34,389 nt of DNA, taken from Bacillus sp. SD075 (GTDB lineage Bacteria > Bacillota > Bacilli > Bacillales > DSM-1321). How positions within the stretch are numbered: position 1 is the first letter of the stretch; each line of letters starts with the position of its first letter. The notes beneath the pieces were generated by a model that saw nothing but the letters and a program-made list of their open reading frames with translations, was not told the DNA's origin and ran no database searches. This document shows positions 24,841 to 32,780 of this stretch, in pieces. Made by a program: the position numbers and the translations under genes. The stretch spans positions 1 through 34,389 of the forward strand of contig NZ_JADILK010000048.1 in the NCBI RefSeq assembly GCF_017355165.1. Reading direction: 5' to 3'.

Positions 24841-25111
24841 AAAAAACTCGCCCCTGAAAATCAGGGACGAGTTTGTGCTCGCGTTACCACCCATATTCCG
24901 CACTTCAAAGAAGCTGCGGCACTCAGTCAACGTACGAATTCATACGTGATCCATTGTAACGGCGGAAACCCGTCAAAGCCTACTGCATTTTCAGCTTTGC
25001 ATCTCAGAGATGATTTTCGGATAGGCCTTGGACATCGACTTCCACCACATGTCGACTCTCTGTGGAACAGGGTTCTCATCTTACTCTTTCTCTTCATAGA
25101 TTTTATAATAT
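24841..25111 (-). ncRNA. T-box leader upstream of brnQ
   Basis: Read on the minus strand, it contains the T-box core GGGTGGTAACGCG (24891-24879), a variant of GGGTGGTACCGCG. This is followed by a terminator stem ACTCGTCCCTG/CAGGGGCGAGT with a T run (24871-24841). The region 25100-24995 folds as Stem I, with an AGTA loop element near the 5' side. On the 3' side GAAA-ATC-ATCTCT puts ATC (Ile) in the specifier position, which fits a branched-chain amino acid transporter. Uncharged tRNA would stabilise the antiterminator and allow brnQ transcription. The specifier assignment is less certain than the T-box itself. Confidence 0.88.
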
Positions 25112-25117
25112 AAAGAT

Positions 25118-25146
25118 AATTTAGCAAATTCAGATTATAAAGTCAA
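25118..25146 (-). promoter_or_regulatory. Promoter of the T-box/brnQ transcript
   Basis: On the minus strand TTGACT (25146-25141), a 17-base spacer, then TAAATT (25123-25118). The predicted start near 25111 places the T-box Stem I at the 5' end of the RNA, as expected. Confidence 0.55.
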
Positions 25147-25313
25147 CATAATTTATCATTAATCCTTTTAAAGGAGCAGGAAATTAGTCCCCAGTTGGCG
25201 AAACTTCCTTTATCAAGAGTGTTTTTTGAAAAAGAATAGGATATTACTCCCTATTATCTTTCTAATCGCAACTATATTATAATAGAAGGCAGTACACTAA
25301 AGGAGACAACAGT

Positions 25314-25487
25314 ATGTCTGAAAATAAAAAATTAAGCCTCGCGGATGCAGTCAAACAAAAACTGGCTCAAAAGCAAGCGGGATCAAGTAAAGATAAACTG
25401 GAAACAGGCGTTGTGAAGAAAACGAAACAGCTTAAAAGCCAGTTGACAAAAAAGCCGAATAACCAACGTAAGCGTACAGGGGTATAA
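25314..25487 (+). CDS. Small basic protein, 57 residues, unknown
   Basis: Starts MSENKKLSLADAVKQKLAQK and ends NNQRKRTGV. It has 15 Lys/Arg among 57 residues and many Gln/Ser, and no membrane segment. The first third looks like an amphipathic helix (SLADAVKQKLAQKQA); the rest is probably disordered and could bind nucleic acid. AAAGGAG lies 8 bases before the ATG, a TATAAT (25278-25283) lies 31 bases before it, and a terminator follows at 25532-25569, so it is an autonomous gene. Similar short basic proteins occur in many Bacillaceae, but I cannot name the family. It is divergent from brnQ and has no obvious functional partner here. Confidence 0.75.
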   Translation: MSENKKLSLADAVKQKLAQKQAGSSKDKLETGVVKKTKQLKSQLTKKPNNQRKRTGV

Positions 25488-25531
25488 TCCTAATTTGTCA
25501 AAGGACAACGACTGTTCGGAGCTTATCAGAG

Positions 25532-25569
25532 AGCAGTTACCTTTCATGAATGAGGGTACTGCTTTTTTA
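25532..25569 (+). terminator. Terminator of the 57-residue protein gene
   Basis: AGCAGT..CCT (25532-25541) pairs with AGG..ACTGCT (to 25563) with a small internal loop, followed by TTTTTT. Confidence 0.75.
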
Positions 25570-25984
25570 TATGAACGTAAAAATAGGGATTTAGTAATGG
25601 GTGAGGCAGAGTGATTTTGTTTTTTACCGTTTTATAGGTAGTTGAAGGGCTGGGCATCTGGTAATTTAGAGGCATAAAGAATGATTTGCTCACTTCTATC
25701 TGATATGTGGTAAAACTAGAAAAAACATTTTTTTTCTAATATGGAAATGACATCTTTGTATCGGTTTGTTAAAAACATTACAGTTCCGTTTGTTTCTGTT
25801 TTAAAATTGTAAGAGTGGTGACATGTTGTTACCATATTGTTTTGCTAAAATAATATTTTAAGGTTTTGTAAATAATATTTTAACTAAAGGAACCTATAAA
25901 TTGAATGATAGGTCTACTAGAAGGGCTTATAGAATCAGTGATGATCCTTTAATTGAAAATATGAAATATATCGGGGGAATAAAG
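25570..25984 (+). other. AT-rich region upstream of the dynamin-like GTPase gene
   Basis: About 330 bases without a gene, plus an 84-base segment that may or may not be translated (see the GTPase entry). The main structure is a 13-bp exact direct repeat, AATAATATTTTAA, at 25849-25861 and 25871-25883, spaced 22 bp (two helical turns). Each copy is itself nearly palindromic (AAAAT-N3-ATTTT). Together they look like tandem binding sites just upstream of, or over, the promoter. Confidence 0.45.
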
Positions 25985-28726
25985 ATGGACGAACGGCTGA
26001 TCGGGAAAAAATATTATGAAACGATGATTGAGGATTCAAGGAAGCATCCCATTCAAGCTTTGGGTGAAATGTTTCTCGTGGAACAAAAAAAGGAAAGAGC
26101 GGATTTAACCGCAATTCGATTTGCACAAGGAGAAGTATATTTTCAGCATCATGACTATGAAGCAGCCATTTTTAAATGGGAAAACATAGAAGGGGAGCTT
26201 GGTTCATGGGCGAAGAAAAACATCGCTGATGCTTATTTTGAACTGGAAATGTATTCAACCGCAGAGGATATCTATAAATCCGTCGATACGAATGAAACGG
26301 TCTTGAAAACAGAGGTTCTTTTGCAGCTTTTTTCCCTGTACATAGTGGAATCGAGAAATGACCTGGCTTCCAAAGTCGTGAAAGAAGCAGTCGAGTTTCA
26401 ACCGGACTACCCGAATGTCACGGAAATCGCACGTGCCTTTTTTGAAGAACAAAAGGATTGGAACAGTGCAGTGGTATTAGCGGCGAATGAAAGTATCCGT
26501 ACAGAATCAATGGGCTGGTTCGATGTGCTGAAAACGTATATCCAGCAGGGGGTTGCCCAATCGATGGAACCGGATTATTTTTCAACTGTCCTTGGTTCGC
26601 TATACACACTCGACCAGGAACGGTTCGAAAAGGTGACGGTTGCCCTGTGGAAAAATTATAAATATACGGATTCTTATTTCGAATGGCTAAGAGTGATTAA
26701 TAACTTGATAGATACCCTCGAATTAAACCATGCGGATGTATGGGATGAGCTTTCCGTCTATTACAGGGATGCATATGCAGGTCTGTTAGAAGGAACGCAC
26801 CTAATCAAAGATTTAAGCCCTGTTGTGCCAAGGTTGCTGGAAAACTGGCTCAAAATCGCGGATGGGGAGCTCTCGCTGTTTGCGGCGGCATCAGCGTTGT
26901 CCTGGAATGAAATCTTCCCGGATACGATCAATGCGCTGGTCATTCAGGATGCGGAAAGCCTGCTTTCGAAATCTCCTAAATTGGGAGGCGGACTGGAAGC
27001 GGGAGAGAAACTGTTCAATTCCATTATCCAGTGGGCTGAAGATAATGATTTAAGGGTTGGCAATAAGCTTAAATGGATGGTCGAGGGGCTAAAGGATACC
27101 GGGAATTTCAATCTTCTTCTTGTAGGAAGTACAGGAAATGGCAAGACATCCTTTATTCAGTCAATTGTTGGCGAGAGCATTGCCGCTGAAGATCATTCGT
27201 CACTAGTCAGTGTCAAAGACGGGGATGATTTGGAAATCCTTGAAATTACCGATACAGATAGAAAAGTTGTCATGGAGCTAACTGAATTGGATGAAACACG
27301 CCGCCAGCGCGGGACTATTGTCGATGTGACGATCATCAGTGACTATCTAAGAAATAACCGTCTGCGATTATTGGATACACCGGGGTTCAATGGGGAAAAA
27401 AGTGTGGAATCCGATTTCCAAGGCTATTTACATGGCAGTGATGGTCTGATGTTCGTTCTTGATGCCCGGGCGCCTTTCACTGGCAGCGAACGGGATCTGT
27501 TATTGGAAATTCAAATGATGGCACCGAAACTGCCGATTCATTTCTTATTAAATAAAATGGACACAATATACAGTGATCAGGTCGCAGTCCGGATGGAAGA
27601 TGAAACATGGGATAAAGTGAATGCCTATTTCCCGAATGCGAAAGTATTCGCTTTCTCCAAACTTTATGACAGCAAGCAGCAATTGAAGGACCTTTCAGCC
27701 TTCCTTCAATCGAATTATCAAGATGATAATTGGAAGGAAAGAAGATCTGAAAAAATCCTAGCCTTCATTCGTAGGACTTTATCTTATCTGTTAGAAAAAC
27801 GTGCAGCCAATGAGCGGAAATGCGAGCATTCCATCTCTTGGAATGAACAGATGGAAGTCAAGCTGAATGGGGCGGTCAATCAACTGGCTGATTTGGAAAA
27901 AGAAAAAAGTGAAAATATCACAAGGTCGTATCGTCTGCTTAAGGATGAAGTGAAAAATCAGCTTTCTACTAAAATTCCTGAATTACTGAGGGATTGCTCT
28001 AAATCGTTAACGGAAAGCAGTGATTTCAGTCAGGTCCATGTACAGTTAAACCAGGAAATGAATGAGCGGATTCAAAACTTCATTTCTGATAAGATCATGC
28101 CTCAATATTACCGTTCTCTTCAAGACTGGATTGCCAGTTCCCAAATGGAGTTCTCACAAAGCCAACAGTTTATGGATGAGATGAGTGCCGGATTCAATGA
28201 ATTATACAAAGAAGAAAGGATTATGCTGGCAGGTGACTTCAGGGTATTGGATGACTGGCGCCGTGATGCCGACCGGATGACAAGCAGTATCCGCATCGAA
28301 AACGTTAATATCCTTTTGCGCAGGACTCCATCACAATTGCTGCTTAAAGGAGCAGGGAAGCTGTTTGGAGCGATACCGCAAAATAAAGCCAATATGTATA
28401 ATCGTTATAAGAAATACCTGGAAAGTGAAGATTATTTGGATGTTGCCGAAATGATCACGGAACGTTTCCTTACCCAATTTGGATTGTTTGAAAAATCTTT
28501 GGATCGGGACATCTCACTTTTCTATCGCAGTTCATTTGCCTTACTTCAAAAAACGATAGAGCAAACGCAGGCTGAAATTAAAGACTACCAGGCTGCATTG
28601 GAGCATATGAAAGAAAATCCGGAAGTTTACCGTGACCCGATCACTTTGTTCGAAGTGAAATTAAGACAGTTGGAGAGGCTTGAAAAAATTGAGAAAAAGC
28701 GTCTAGCCCAGCTTCAAAGAAAATGA
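25985..28726 (+). CDS. Dynamin-like large GTPase with helical-repeat (TPR-like) N terminus
   Basis: 913 residues from ATG 25985. The N-terminal ~370 residues are alpha-helical repeats with TPR-like pairs (FAQGEVYFQHHDYEAAIFKWENI; IADAYFELEMYSTAEDIYK; VVKEAVEFQPDYP). A GTPase domain follows with complete G motifs: P loop GSTGNGKTS (about 381-389), a G2 Thr in RRQRGTIVDV, G3 DTPG (464-467) and G4 NKMD (523-526). The remaining ~330 residues are helical and charged with coiled-coil character, ending in a Lys/Arg-rich helix; a stretch LLKGAGKLFGAIPQNK (about 785-800) could touch membrane. There is no clear membrane segment. This order matches bacterial dynamin-like proteins. Start alternatives: TTG 25901 also has AAAGGA at good spacing and adds 28 residues. 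It stands alone between the small basic gene and the S-box operon. Confidence 0.8.
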   Translation: MDERLIGKKYYETMIEDSRKHPIQALGEMFLVEQKKERADLTAIRFAQGEVYFQHHDYEAAIFKWENIEGELGSWAKKNIADAYFELEMYSTAEDIYKSVDTNETVLKTEVLLQLFSLYIVESRNDLASKVVKEAVEFQPDYPNVTEIARAFFEEQKDWNSAVVLAANESIRTESMGWFDVLKTYIQQGVAQSMEPDYFSTVLGSLYTLDQERFEKVTVALWKNYKYTDSYFEWLRVINNLIDTLELNHADVWDELSVYYRDAYAGLLEGTHLIKDLSPVVPRLLENWLKIADGELSLFAAASALSWNEIFPDTINALVIQDAESLLSKSPKLGGGLEAGEKLFNSIIQWAEDNDLRVGNKLKWMVEGLKDTGNFNLLLVGSTGNGKTSFIQSIVGESIAAEDHSSLVSVKDGDDLEILEITDTDRKVVMELTELDETRRQRGTIVDVTIISDYLRNNRLRLLDTPGFNGEKSVESDFQGYLHGSDGLMFVLDARAPFTGSERDLLLEIQMMAPKLPIHFLLNKMDTIYSDQVAVRMEDETWDKVNAYFPNAKVFAFSKLYDSKQQLKDLSAFLQSNYQDDNWKERRSEKILAFIRRTLSYLLEKRAANERKCEHSISWNEQMEVKLNGAVNQLADLEKEKSENITRSYRLLKDEVKNQLSTKIPELLRDCSKSLTESSDFSQVHVQLNQEMNERIQNFISDKIMPQYYRSLQDWIASSQMEFSQSQQFMDEMSAGFNELYKEERIMLAGDFRVLDDWRRDADRMTSSIRIENVNILLRRTPSQLLLKGAGKLFGAIPQNKANMYNRYKKYLESEDYLDVAEMITERFLTQFGLFEKSLDRDISLFYRSSFALLQKTIEQTQAEIKDYQAALEHMKENPEVYRDPITLFEVKLRQLERLEKIEKKRLAQLQRK

Positions 28727-28763
28727 AAAATAACAGGGAACATTTGAAATATTCAAAAATCTA

Positions 28764-28792
28764 TTGACTTTACGACTATATCCCTATAAAGT
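28764..28792 (+). promoter_or_regulatory. Promoter of the S-box operon
   Basis: TTGACT (28764-28769), a 17-base spacer, TAAAGT (28787-28792). Transcription would start about 25 bases before the riboswitch P1 helix. Confidence 0.65.
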
Positions 28793-28820
28793 GTTAATTA
28801 CGAAAACGTAAAACAATATA

Positions 28821-28979
28821 TCTCTTATCAAGAGTGGCGGAGGGACTGGCCCTAAGATGCCCAGCAACCGTTCCATTAGGAATTGGTGCTAAATCCTGCA
28901 AAACAGAAATGTTTTGACAGATAAGAGAGGGACAAGTCTGCAAAACAGCCGATTAAACCTCTCTATATTAGAGAGGTTT
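28821..28979 (+). ncRNA. SAM-I (S-box) riboswitch with terminator
   Basis: P1 is formed by CTCTTATC (28822-28829) and GATAAGAG (28920-28927). The conserved core is all present: AAGAGTGGCGGAGGGACTGGCCC, then CCCAGCAACC and GGTGCTAAATCC. The expression platform has a terminator AACCTCTC (28956-28963)/GAGAGGTT (28971-28978) with a T run. The 3' strand of P1 extends to AGAGAGG (28924-28930), which can pair with CCTCTCT (28958-28964) as antiterminator. SAM binding therefore turns the downstream ABC transporter operon off; low SAM/methionine turns it on. Confidence 0.95.
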
Positions 28980-29042
28980 TTATTTTGGGATTTACACCAA
29001 CTTAACTTATAAGAATAATACGAAAATATGGAGGGAAACAAG

Positions 29043-30155
29043 ATGAGAAGGTCTATTAAAGGGATATTCATTTCAGCCATCGCTTCGGCTTTGCTTTTAA
29101 CGGGTTGCTCTACGGGACAGAGTTCCACAGAATCGAAGAAAGAAGAAAAAGTATCTTTTGAAAATGTTCCGGAAAGATTTGCTGATGGGGATGGAGCCAA
29201 AATCAAAGTGATTCGTAAAATTGGCGGTGATGACCATACGGCCCAATATCTGGCGGGGGCAAAAGAAGAGGGAGAAGCACTGGGATTTCAAGTGGATACA
29301 TATACAGCTAACGGTGATACGGCTAAATTCCATGATGCGATAGCGCAGGCTTTGGAGGAAGATTACGACGGCTATATCATTTCCCATGGTGATGATGCAG
29401 CAACTGTGAATGACGTTCAAAAGTTGGTTGATGCAGGTAAAAGCGTTGTCACATTCGATTCAATAAGCGATCTATCTAAAATAGAAGGCGTGACATTAAC
29501 CTCACAAGATGATGAAGCATTGGCAACACTGGCTTTTGATAAACTGATAAAAGAACAGAAAGGTGAAGCGGCAATTGCATATCTTTGGGTGGACGGTTTT
29601 CCTCCAATGGTAAGAAGAAATGCAGTCTATCAGGAAAAATTAAAAGAAAATCCCGGGATTAAAGAAGTCGAAAGATTTGGAGTGGCATCTGCTGATACTT
29701 CGGTTCAGACACAAAATGCCGTAGCCGCAATGCTGAATAAATACCCTAAAGGTAAATTGGATGCCATTTTCGCAACATGGGATGCCTTTGCAATCGGTGC
29801 AGCCAGGGCGATTAAAGAAGCGGGCCGCGATGAAGTGAAGATATATGGAATTGATGTATCCAATGCAGATCTCCAGGAAATCCAAACAGCAGATAGTTCG
29901 TGGTCCTACACGGCAGCAGTCGATCCCAAGTTGATAGGTGCAGTGAATATGAGGATATTGGCTAAAAAATTAGCGGGTGAAGAAACGCCGAAAACATATG
30001 ATCTGGAGGCATCACTTATTTCACAAACGCAAATCCAAGCTTCAAAAGAAGCGGTAAACATGGCAAACCTGTCTGGTATTGTCGAAGGCTGGGGTGTATC
30101 GACGGAATTTGAAGAAGAATGGATGAAGGTTTTGAAAGATCATTATAAAAAGTAA
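29043..30155 (+). CDS. Ribose-type (CUT2) ABC transporter substrate-binding lipoprotein
   Basis: 370 residues from ATG 29043 (MRRSIKGIFISAI), GGAGGG 7 bases upstream. The signal peptide ends in lipobox LLTGC, so it is a surface lipoprotein. The mature part is an RbsB-like periplasmic-binding fold: IKVIRKIGGDDHTAQYLAGAKEEGEALGFQVD at strand 1, AIAQALEEDYDGYIISHGDD, DAGKSVVTFDSI (about residues 134-145), AIFATWDAFAIGAARAIKEAGR and VKIYGIDVSNADLQEI (hinge and lobe 2). Members bind pentoses, hexoses, AI-2 or nucleoside-like ligands. The SAM riboswitch upstream points to a ligand linked to SAM or methionine, for example methylthioribose (inference). A stem-loop separates it from the ATPase gene. 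Confidence 0.88.
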   Translation: MRRSIKGIFISAIASALLLTGCSTGQSSTESKKEEKVSFENVPERFADGDGAKIKVIRKIGGDDHTAQYLAGAKEEGEALGFQVDTYTANGDTAKFHDAIAQALEEDYDGYIISHGDDAATVNDVQKLVDAGKSVVTFDSISDLSKIEGVTLTSQDDEALATLAFDKLIKEQKGEAAIAYLWVDGFPPMVRRNAVYQEKLKENPGIKEVERFGVASADTSVQTQNAVAAMLNKYPKGKLDAIFATWDAFAIGAARAIKEAGRDEVKIYGIDVSNADLQEIQTADSSWSYTAAVDPKLIGAVNMRILAKKLAGEETPKTYDLEASLISQTQIQASKEAVNMANLSGIVEGWGVSTEFEEEWMKVLKDHYKK

Positions 30156-30159
30156 AAAG

Positions 30160-30189
30160 AGACACTCTCTTTCCGGTAAGGGAGTGTCT
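30160..30189 (+). promoter_or_regulatory. Intercistronic stem-loop after the binding-protein gene
   Basis: AGACACTCTC (30160-30169) pairs with GGGAGTGTCT (30180-30189), one T-G wobble, 10-nt loop, no T run. Like the stem-loop at 13357 it sits right behind a binding-protein gene and probably protects that mRNA segment or attenuates the downstream genes. Confidence 0.55.
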
Positions 30190-30210
30190 GTTCAATAAGG
30201 GGGAATGGAC

Positions 30211-31713
30211 ATGGGCACACATCTAGAAATGAAGAAGATTTCAATTGAATTTCCGGGGGTAAAGGCGCTGAGTGAAGTTGATTTTTCCGTACGATCAGGA
30301 ACAGCACACGCATTGGTCGGTGCAAACGGAGCAGGGAAATCGACGTTAATGAAAGTATTATCGGGAGCCCATGTTCATTATTTAGGTGACATTTTTATTG
30401 ATGGGATGAAGCGGGATATCCGCTCGCCAAAATCGGCTCAGGAACAAGGCATTCAAATTGTTTATCAGGAAGTGGATACCGCCCTCATCCCTTATTTAAC
30501 GGTTGGGGAAAATGTAATGTTGAATGATATGGTCCAAAACATGGGGGGGAAACAGAGAGTCCGATGGAAAGAGCTGCACAATCAAGCCGATTATATTCTT
30601 CAAGATATGAAAATTCGTGTCCCTTCGAAAAAGCTGGTAAGAGATCTTACTTTGGCTGAAAAACAGATGGTCCTGATAGCAAGAGCCGTTTCGACAGAAT
30701 GCAAATTCCTGATTCTCGACGAGCCAACTGCTCCGTTAAGCCATACGGAGACCACAGAACTTTTTCGAATTATAAATGAATTAAAGCAAAAAGGCGTGGG
30801 AATCATTTTCATTTCACATCGTCTGCCTGAGATTTTTGAAATCTGTGAGGAAATTACAATCATGAGAAATGGGAAGCGTGTCACTTGTCGAAAAAACGAG
30901 GACATAACCAGTACCGAAGTGGTAGAGAACATGCTCGGGAAAACCATGGATGAACAGTTTCCTGAAGTGAATACTTCGATTGGCGACGTAATTCTGGAAG
31001 TGAAGGGATTGTCAGATGCCGGTAAAGTGAAGAATGTTAGCCTGAATATTAAAGCAGGCGAGATAATCGGCTTGGCAGGTTTGGTCGGGGCTGGGAAAAC
31101 GGAGCTGTGTAAAACCCTTTTTGGTCATACATCGATCACAGCGGGAGAAGTCATCCTGAATGGTCGAAAGCTTTCTTTGAAATCACCGTATGAAGCAGTA
31201 AAAAGCGGTCTGGCACTTGTACCTGAGGAACGCAGGAAAGAAGGGGTCCTTGTCCAGGAATCAGTCTCGGCGAACTTGACTGCAGCCAGTCTCGACAAAT
31301 TCTGCAAGACGTTCAGCTTCGTGGATCGTAAAGCGGAAAAGGAAAGAGCGAAAGAAATGATCGTAAGCCTTGGCATTAAGACTCCTTCAGGGGAAGCGAA
31401 TGTCGAAAACCTTTCAGGTGGTAATCAGCAAAAAGTTGCCATTGGAAAATGGCTTATGGCCGATGCGGATGTATACATATTCGATGAACCAACGAAAGGG
31501 GTCGATGTTGGAGCCAAGAAGGATATATTCGAATTGATTGCAAAGCTTGCAAGGAATGGGAAAGCGATTATTTATGCATCATCCGAACTTTCCGAAATCA
31601 TTGGCATTACCAACCGGACATATGTGTTATATGACGGGAGCAATGTCATCGAATTAGAAACGAACAAAACGAATGAAGAAGAACTATTATTCTATTCAAC
31701 AGGAGGAAAATAG
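30211..31713 (+). CDS. Ribose-type ABC transporter, double ATP-binding protein (RbsA-like)
   Basis: 500 residues with two tandem nucleotide-binding domains, the RbsA/MglA/LsrA architecture. NBD1 has Walker A GANGAGKST (about residue 38), the usual degenerate signature LTLAEKQMVLIARAV and Walker B FLILDEPTAPLS, then FISHRLPEIFE. NBD2 has GLVGAGKTEL, the signature LSGGNQQKVAIGKWL and Walker B VYIFDEPTKGVDVGAK. VPEERRKEGVL before the second signature is typical of the family. Start ATG 30211 is preferred (AAGGGGGA ends 6 bases upstream); ATG 30205 would sit directly on the Shine-Dalgarno. It energises uptake with the adjacent permease. Confidence 0.9.
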   Translation: MGTHLEMKKISIEFPGVKALSEVDFSVRSGTAHALVGANGAGKSTLMKVLSGAHVHYLGDIFIDGMKRDIRSPKSAQEQGIQIVYQEVDTALIPYLTVGENVMLNDMVQNMGGKQRVRWKELHNQADYILQDMKIRVPSKKLVRDLTLAEKQMVLIARAVSTECKFLILDEPTAPLSHTETTELFRIINELKQKGVGIIFISHRLPEIFEICEEITIMRNGKRVTCRKNEDITSTEVVENMLGKTMDEQFPEVNTSIGDVILEVKGLSDAGKVKNVSLNIKAGEIIGLAGLVGAGKTELCKTLFGHTSITAGEVILNGRKLSLKSPYEAVKSGLALVPEERRKEGVLVQESVSANLTAASLDKFCKTFSFVDRKAEKERAKEMIVSLGIKTPSGEANVENLSGGNQQKVAIGKWLMADADVYIFDEPTKGVDVGAKKDIFELIAKLARNGKAIIYASSELSEIIGITNRTYVLYDGSNVIELETNKTNEEELLFYSTGGK

Positions 31714-31714
31714 A

Positions 31715-32719
31715 ATGAGCATACCCATTCCTGTTACACAGACAGCGAAAGCGAAGAAAAAGGTGGAGCTATTCGACTTTTTCTATAAATATGGCACAAT
31801 ATTGACGATTATCATTCTGATTGGAATTTTTGCCGTGTCCAATCCATCTTTCATTCAAACTACTAATCTGATCAACATCCTGCGTTCCATTTCAATCGTG
31901 ACCATCATCGCGATCGGCATTACGATATCCCTGACCGTGGATGGCTTCGACCTTTCTGTCGGCTCCGTAGCATCATTGGCTAATGCCATCGTCATATCAG
32001 TGTTTGTCTGGTTTTCCCAGGATACATTTATCGCCATATTGGCAGCGGTCGGTGCCTCACTTGTCGTAGGGGCTTTGAATTCATTCATGATCGTTAAATT
32101 AAGAATTCCCGACATGCTGATGACATTGGCCACCATGTTCATTATCCAGGGAATTGCCCTTACTTATACCAAGGGGGCCACGGTCTCGCAAAATATGGTC
32201 ATGCCCGACGGAACATTCGCATCAGGACTGATCAGCCCGTTTTTCGCCAAAATTGGCCAGGTACCATGGATAATCCTGATCATGGCAGTCATTGTGATAG
32301 CGACACATATCTTTTTAACTTATACGAAGCACGGCCGTTATATGTACATTATCGGAGGAAATAAGGAAGCAGCGAGACTTTCCGGGATATCGGTTAATAA
32401 ATACAAAATCCTTGCCTACCTGCTTTCAGCTCTATTTGCTGCAATCGGGGGGATTGTTCTAGCTTCAAGGGTCATGACATCTGAAATCAATTCGGGGTCC
32501 CCCTATTTAATGGATGCCGTTGCAGCAGCCTTCATTGGTTCCTCCGTTTTAGGAGCGGGAAAACCGAATGCCTTTGGAACCTTTGTAGGTGCAGTCCTGA
32601 TTGGAATCCTTCAAAATGGGCTAATCATGATGTCCGTTCCGTATTATGCGATGGATATCGTCAAAGGAACAGTGCTGGCCCTTGCGCTCGCGGTAACCTA
32701 TTACAAACAAAAACACTAA
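31715..32719 (+). CDS. Ribose-type ABC transporter permease (RbsC-like)
   Basis: 334 residues from ATG 31715 (MSIPIPVTQTAK), with AGGAGG 8 bases upstream; the gene begins one base after the ATPase stop. It has eight to ten membrane segments with family motifs ITISLTVDGFDLSVGSVASLANAI (about residues 67-90), TYTKHGRYMYIIGGNKEAARLSGISVNKYKILAYLLSALFAAIGGIVLASR (cytoplasmic EAA-like loop, about 204-254) and LMDAVAAAFIGSSVLGAGKPNAFGTFVGAVLIGILQNGLIMM. Only one permease gene is present, so it should act as a homodimer, as RbsC does. It ends the operon before the terminator at 32743. Confidence 0.9.
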   Translation: MSIPIPVTQTAKAKKKVELFDFFYKYGTILTIIILIGIFAVSNPSFIQTTNLINILRSISIVTIIAIGITISLTVDGFDLSVGSVASLANAIVISVFVWFSQDTFIAILAAVGASLVVGALNSFMIVKLRIPDMLMTLATMFIIQGIALTYTKGATVSQNMVMPDGTFASGLISPFFAKIGQVPWIILIMAVIVIATHIFLTYTKHGRYMYIIGGNKEAARLSGISVNKYKILAYLLSALFAAIGGIVLASRVMTSEINSGSPYLMDAVAAAFIGSSVLGAGKPNAFGTFVGAVLIGILQNGLIMMSVPYYAMDIVKGTVLALALAVTYYKQKH

Positions 32720-32742
32720 AATGACAGATTTTGAAGATTGAT

Positions 32743-32780
32743 AAAATCCTGTTGGATATGCAACAGGATTTTTCCTTTTC
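32743..32780 (+). terminator. Terminator of the S-box transporter operon
   Basis: AAAATCCTGTTG (32743-32754) pairs with CAACAGGATTTT (32761-32772), perfect over 12 bp, followed by a T-rich tract. Confidence 0.92.

Noticed and set aside
24784..25113. 109-codon plus-strand frame and a 66-codon minus-strand frame (24927-25127)
   Set aside because: Both lie within the T-box leader of brnQ, whose conserved RNA structure explains the region.
30160..30189. Rho-independent terminator between binding protein and ATPase
   Set aside because: No T run follows the stem and the downstream genes have no separate promoter that I can see.
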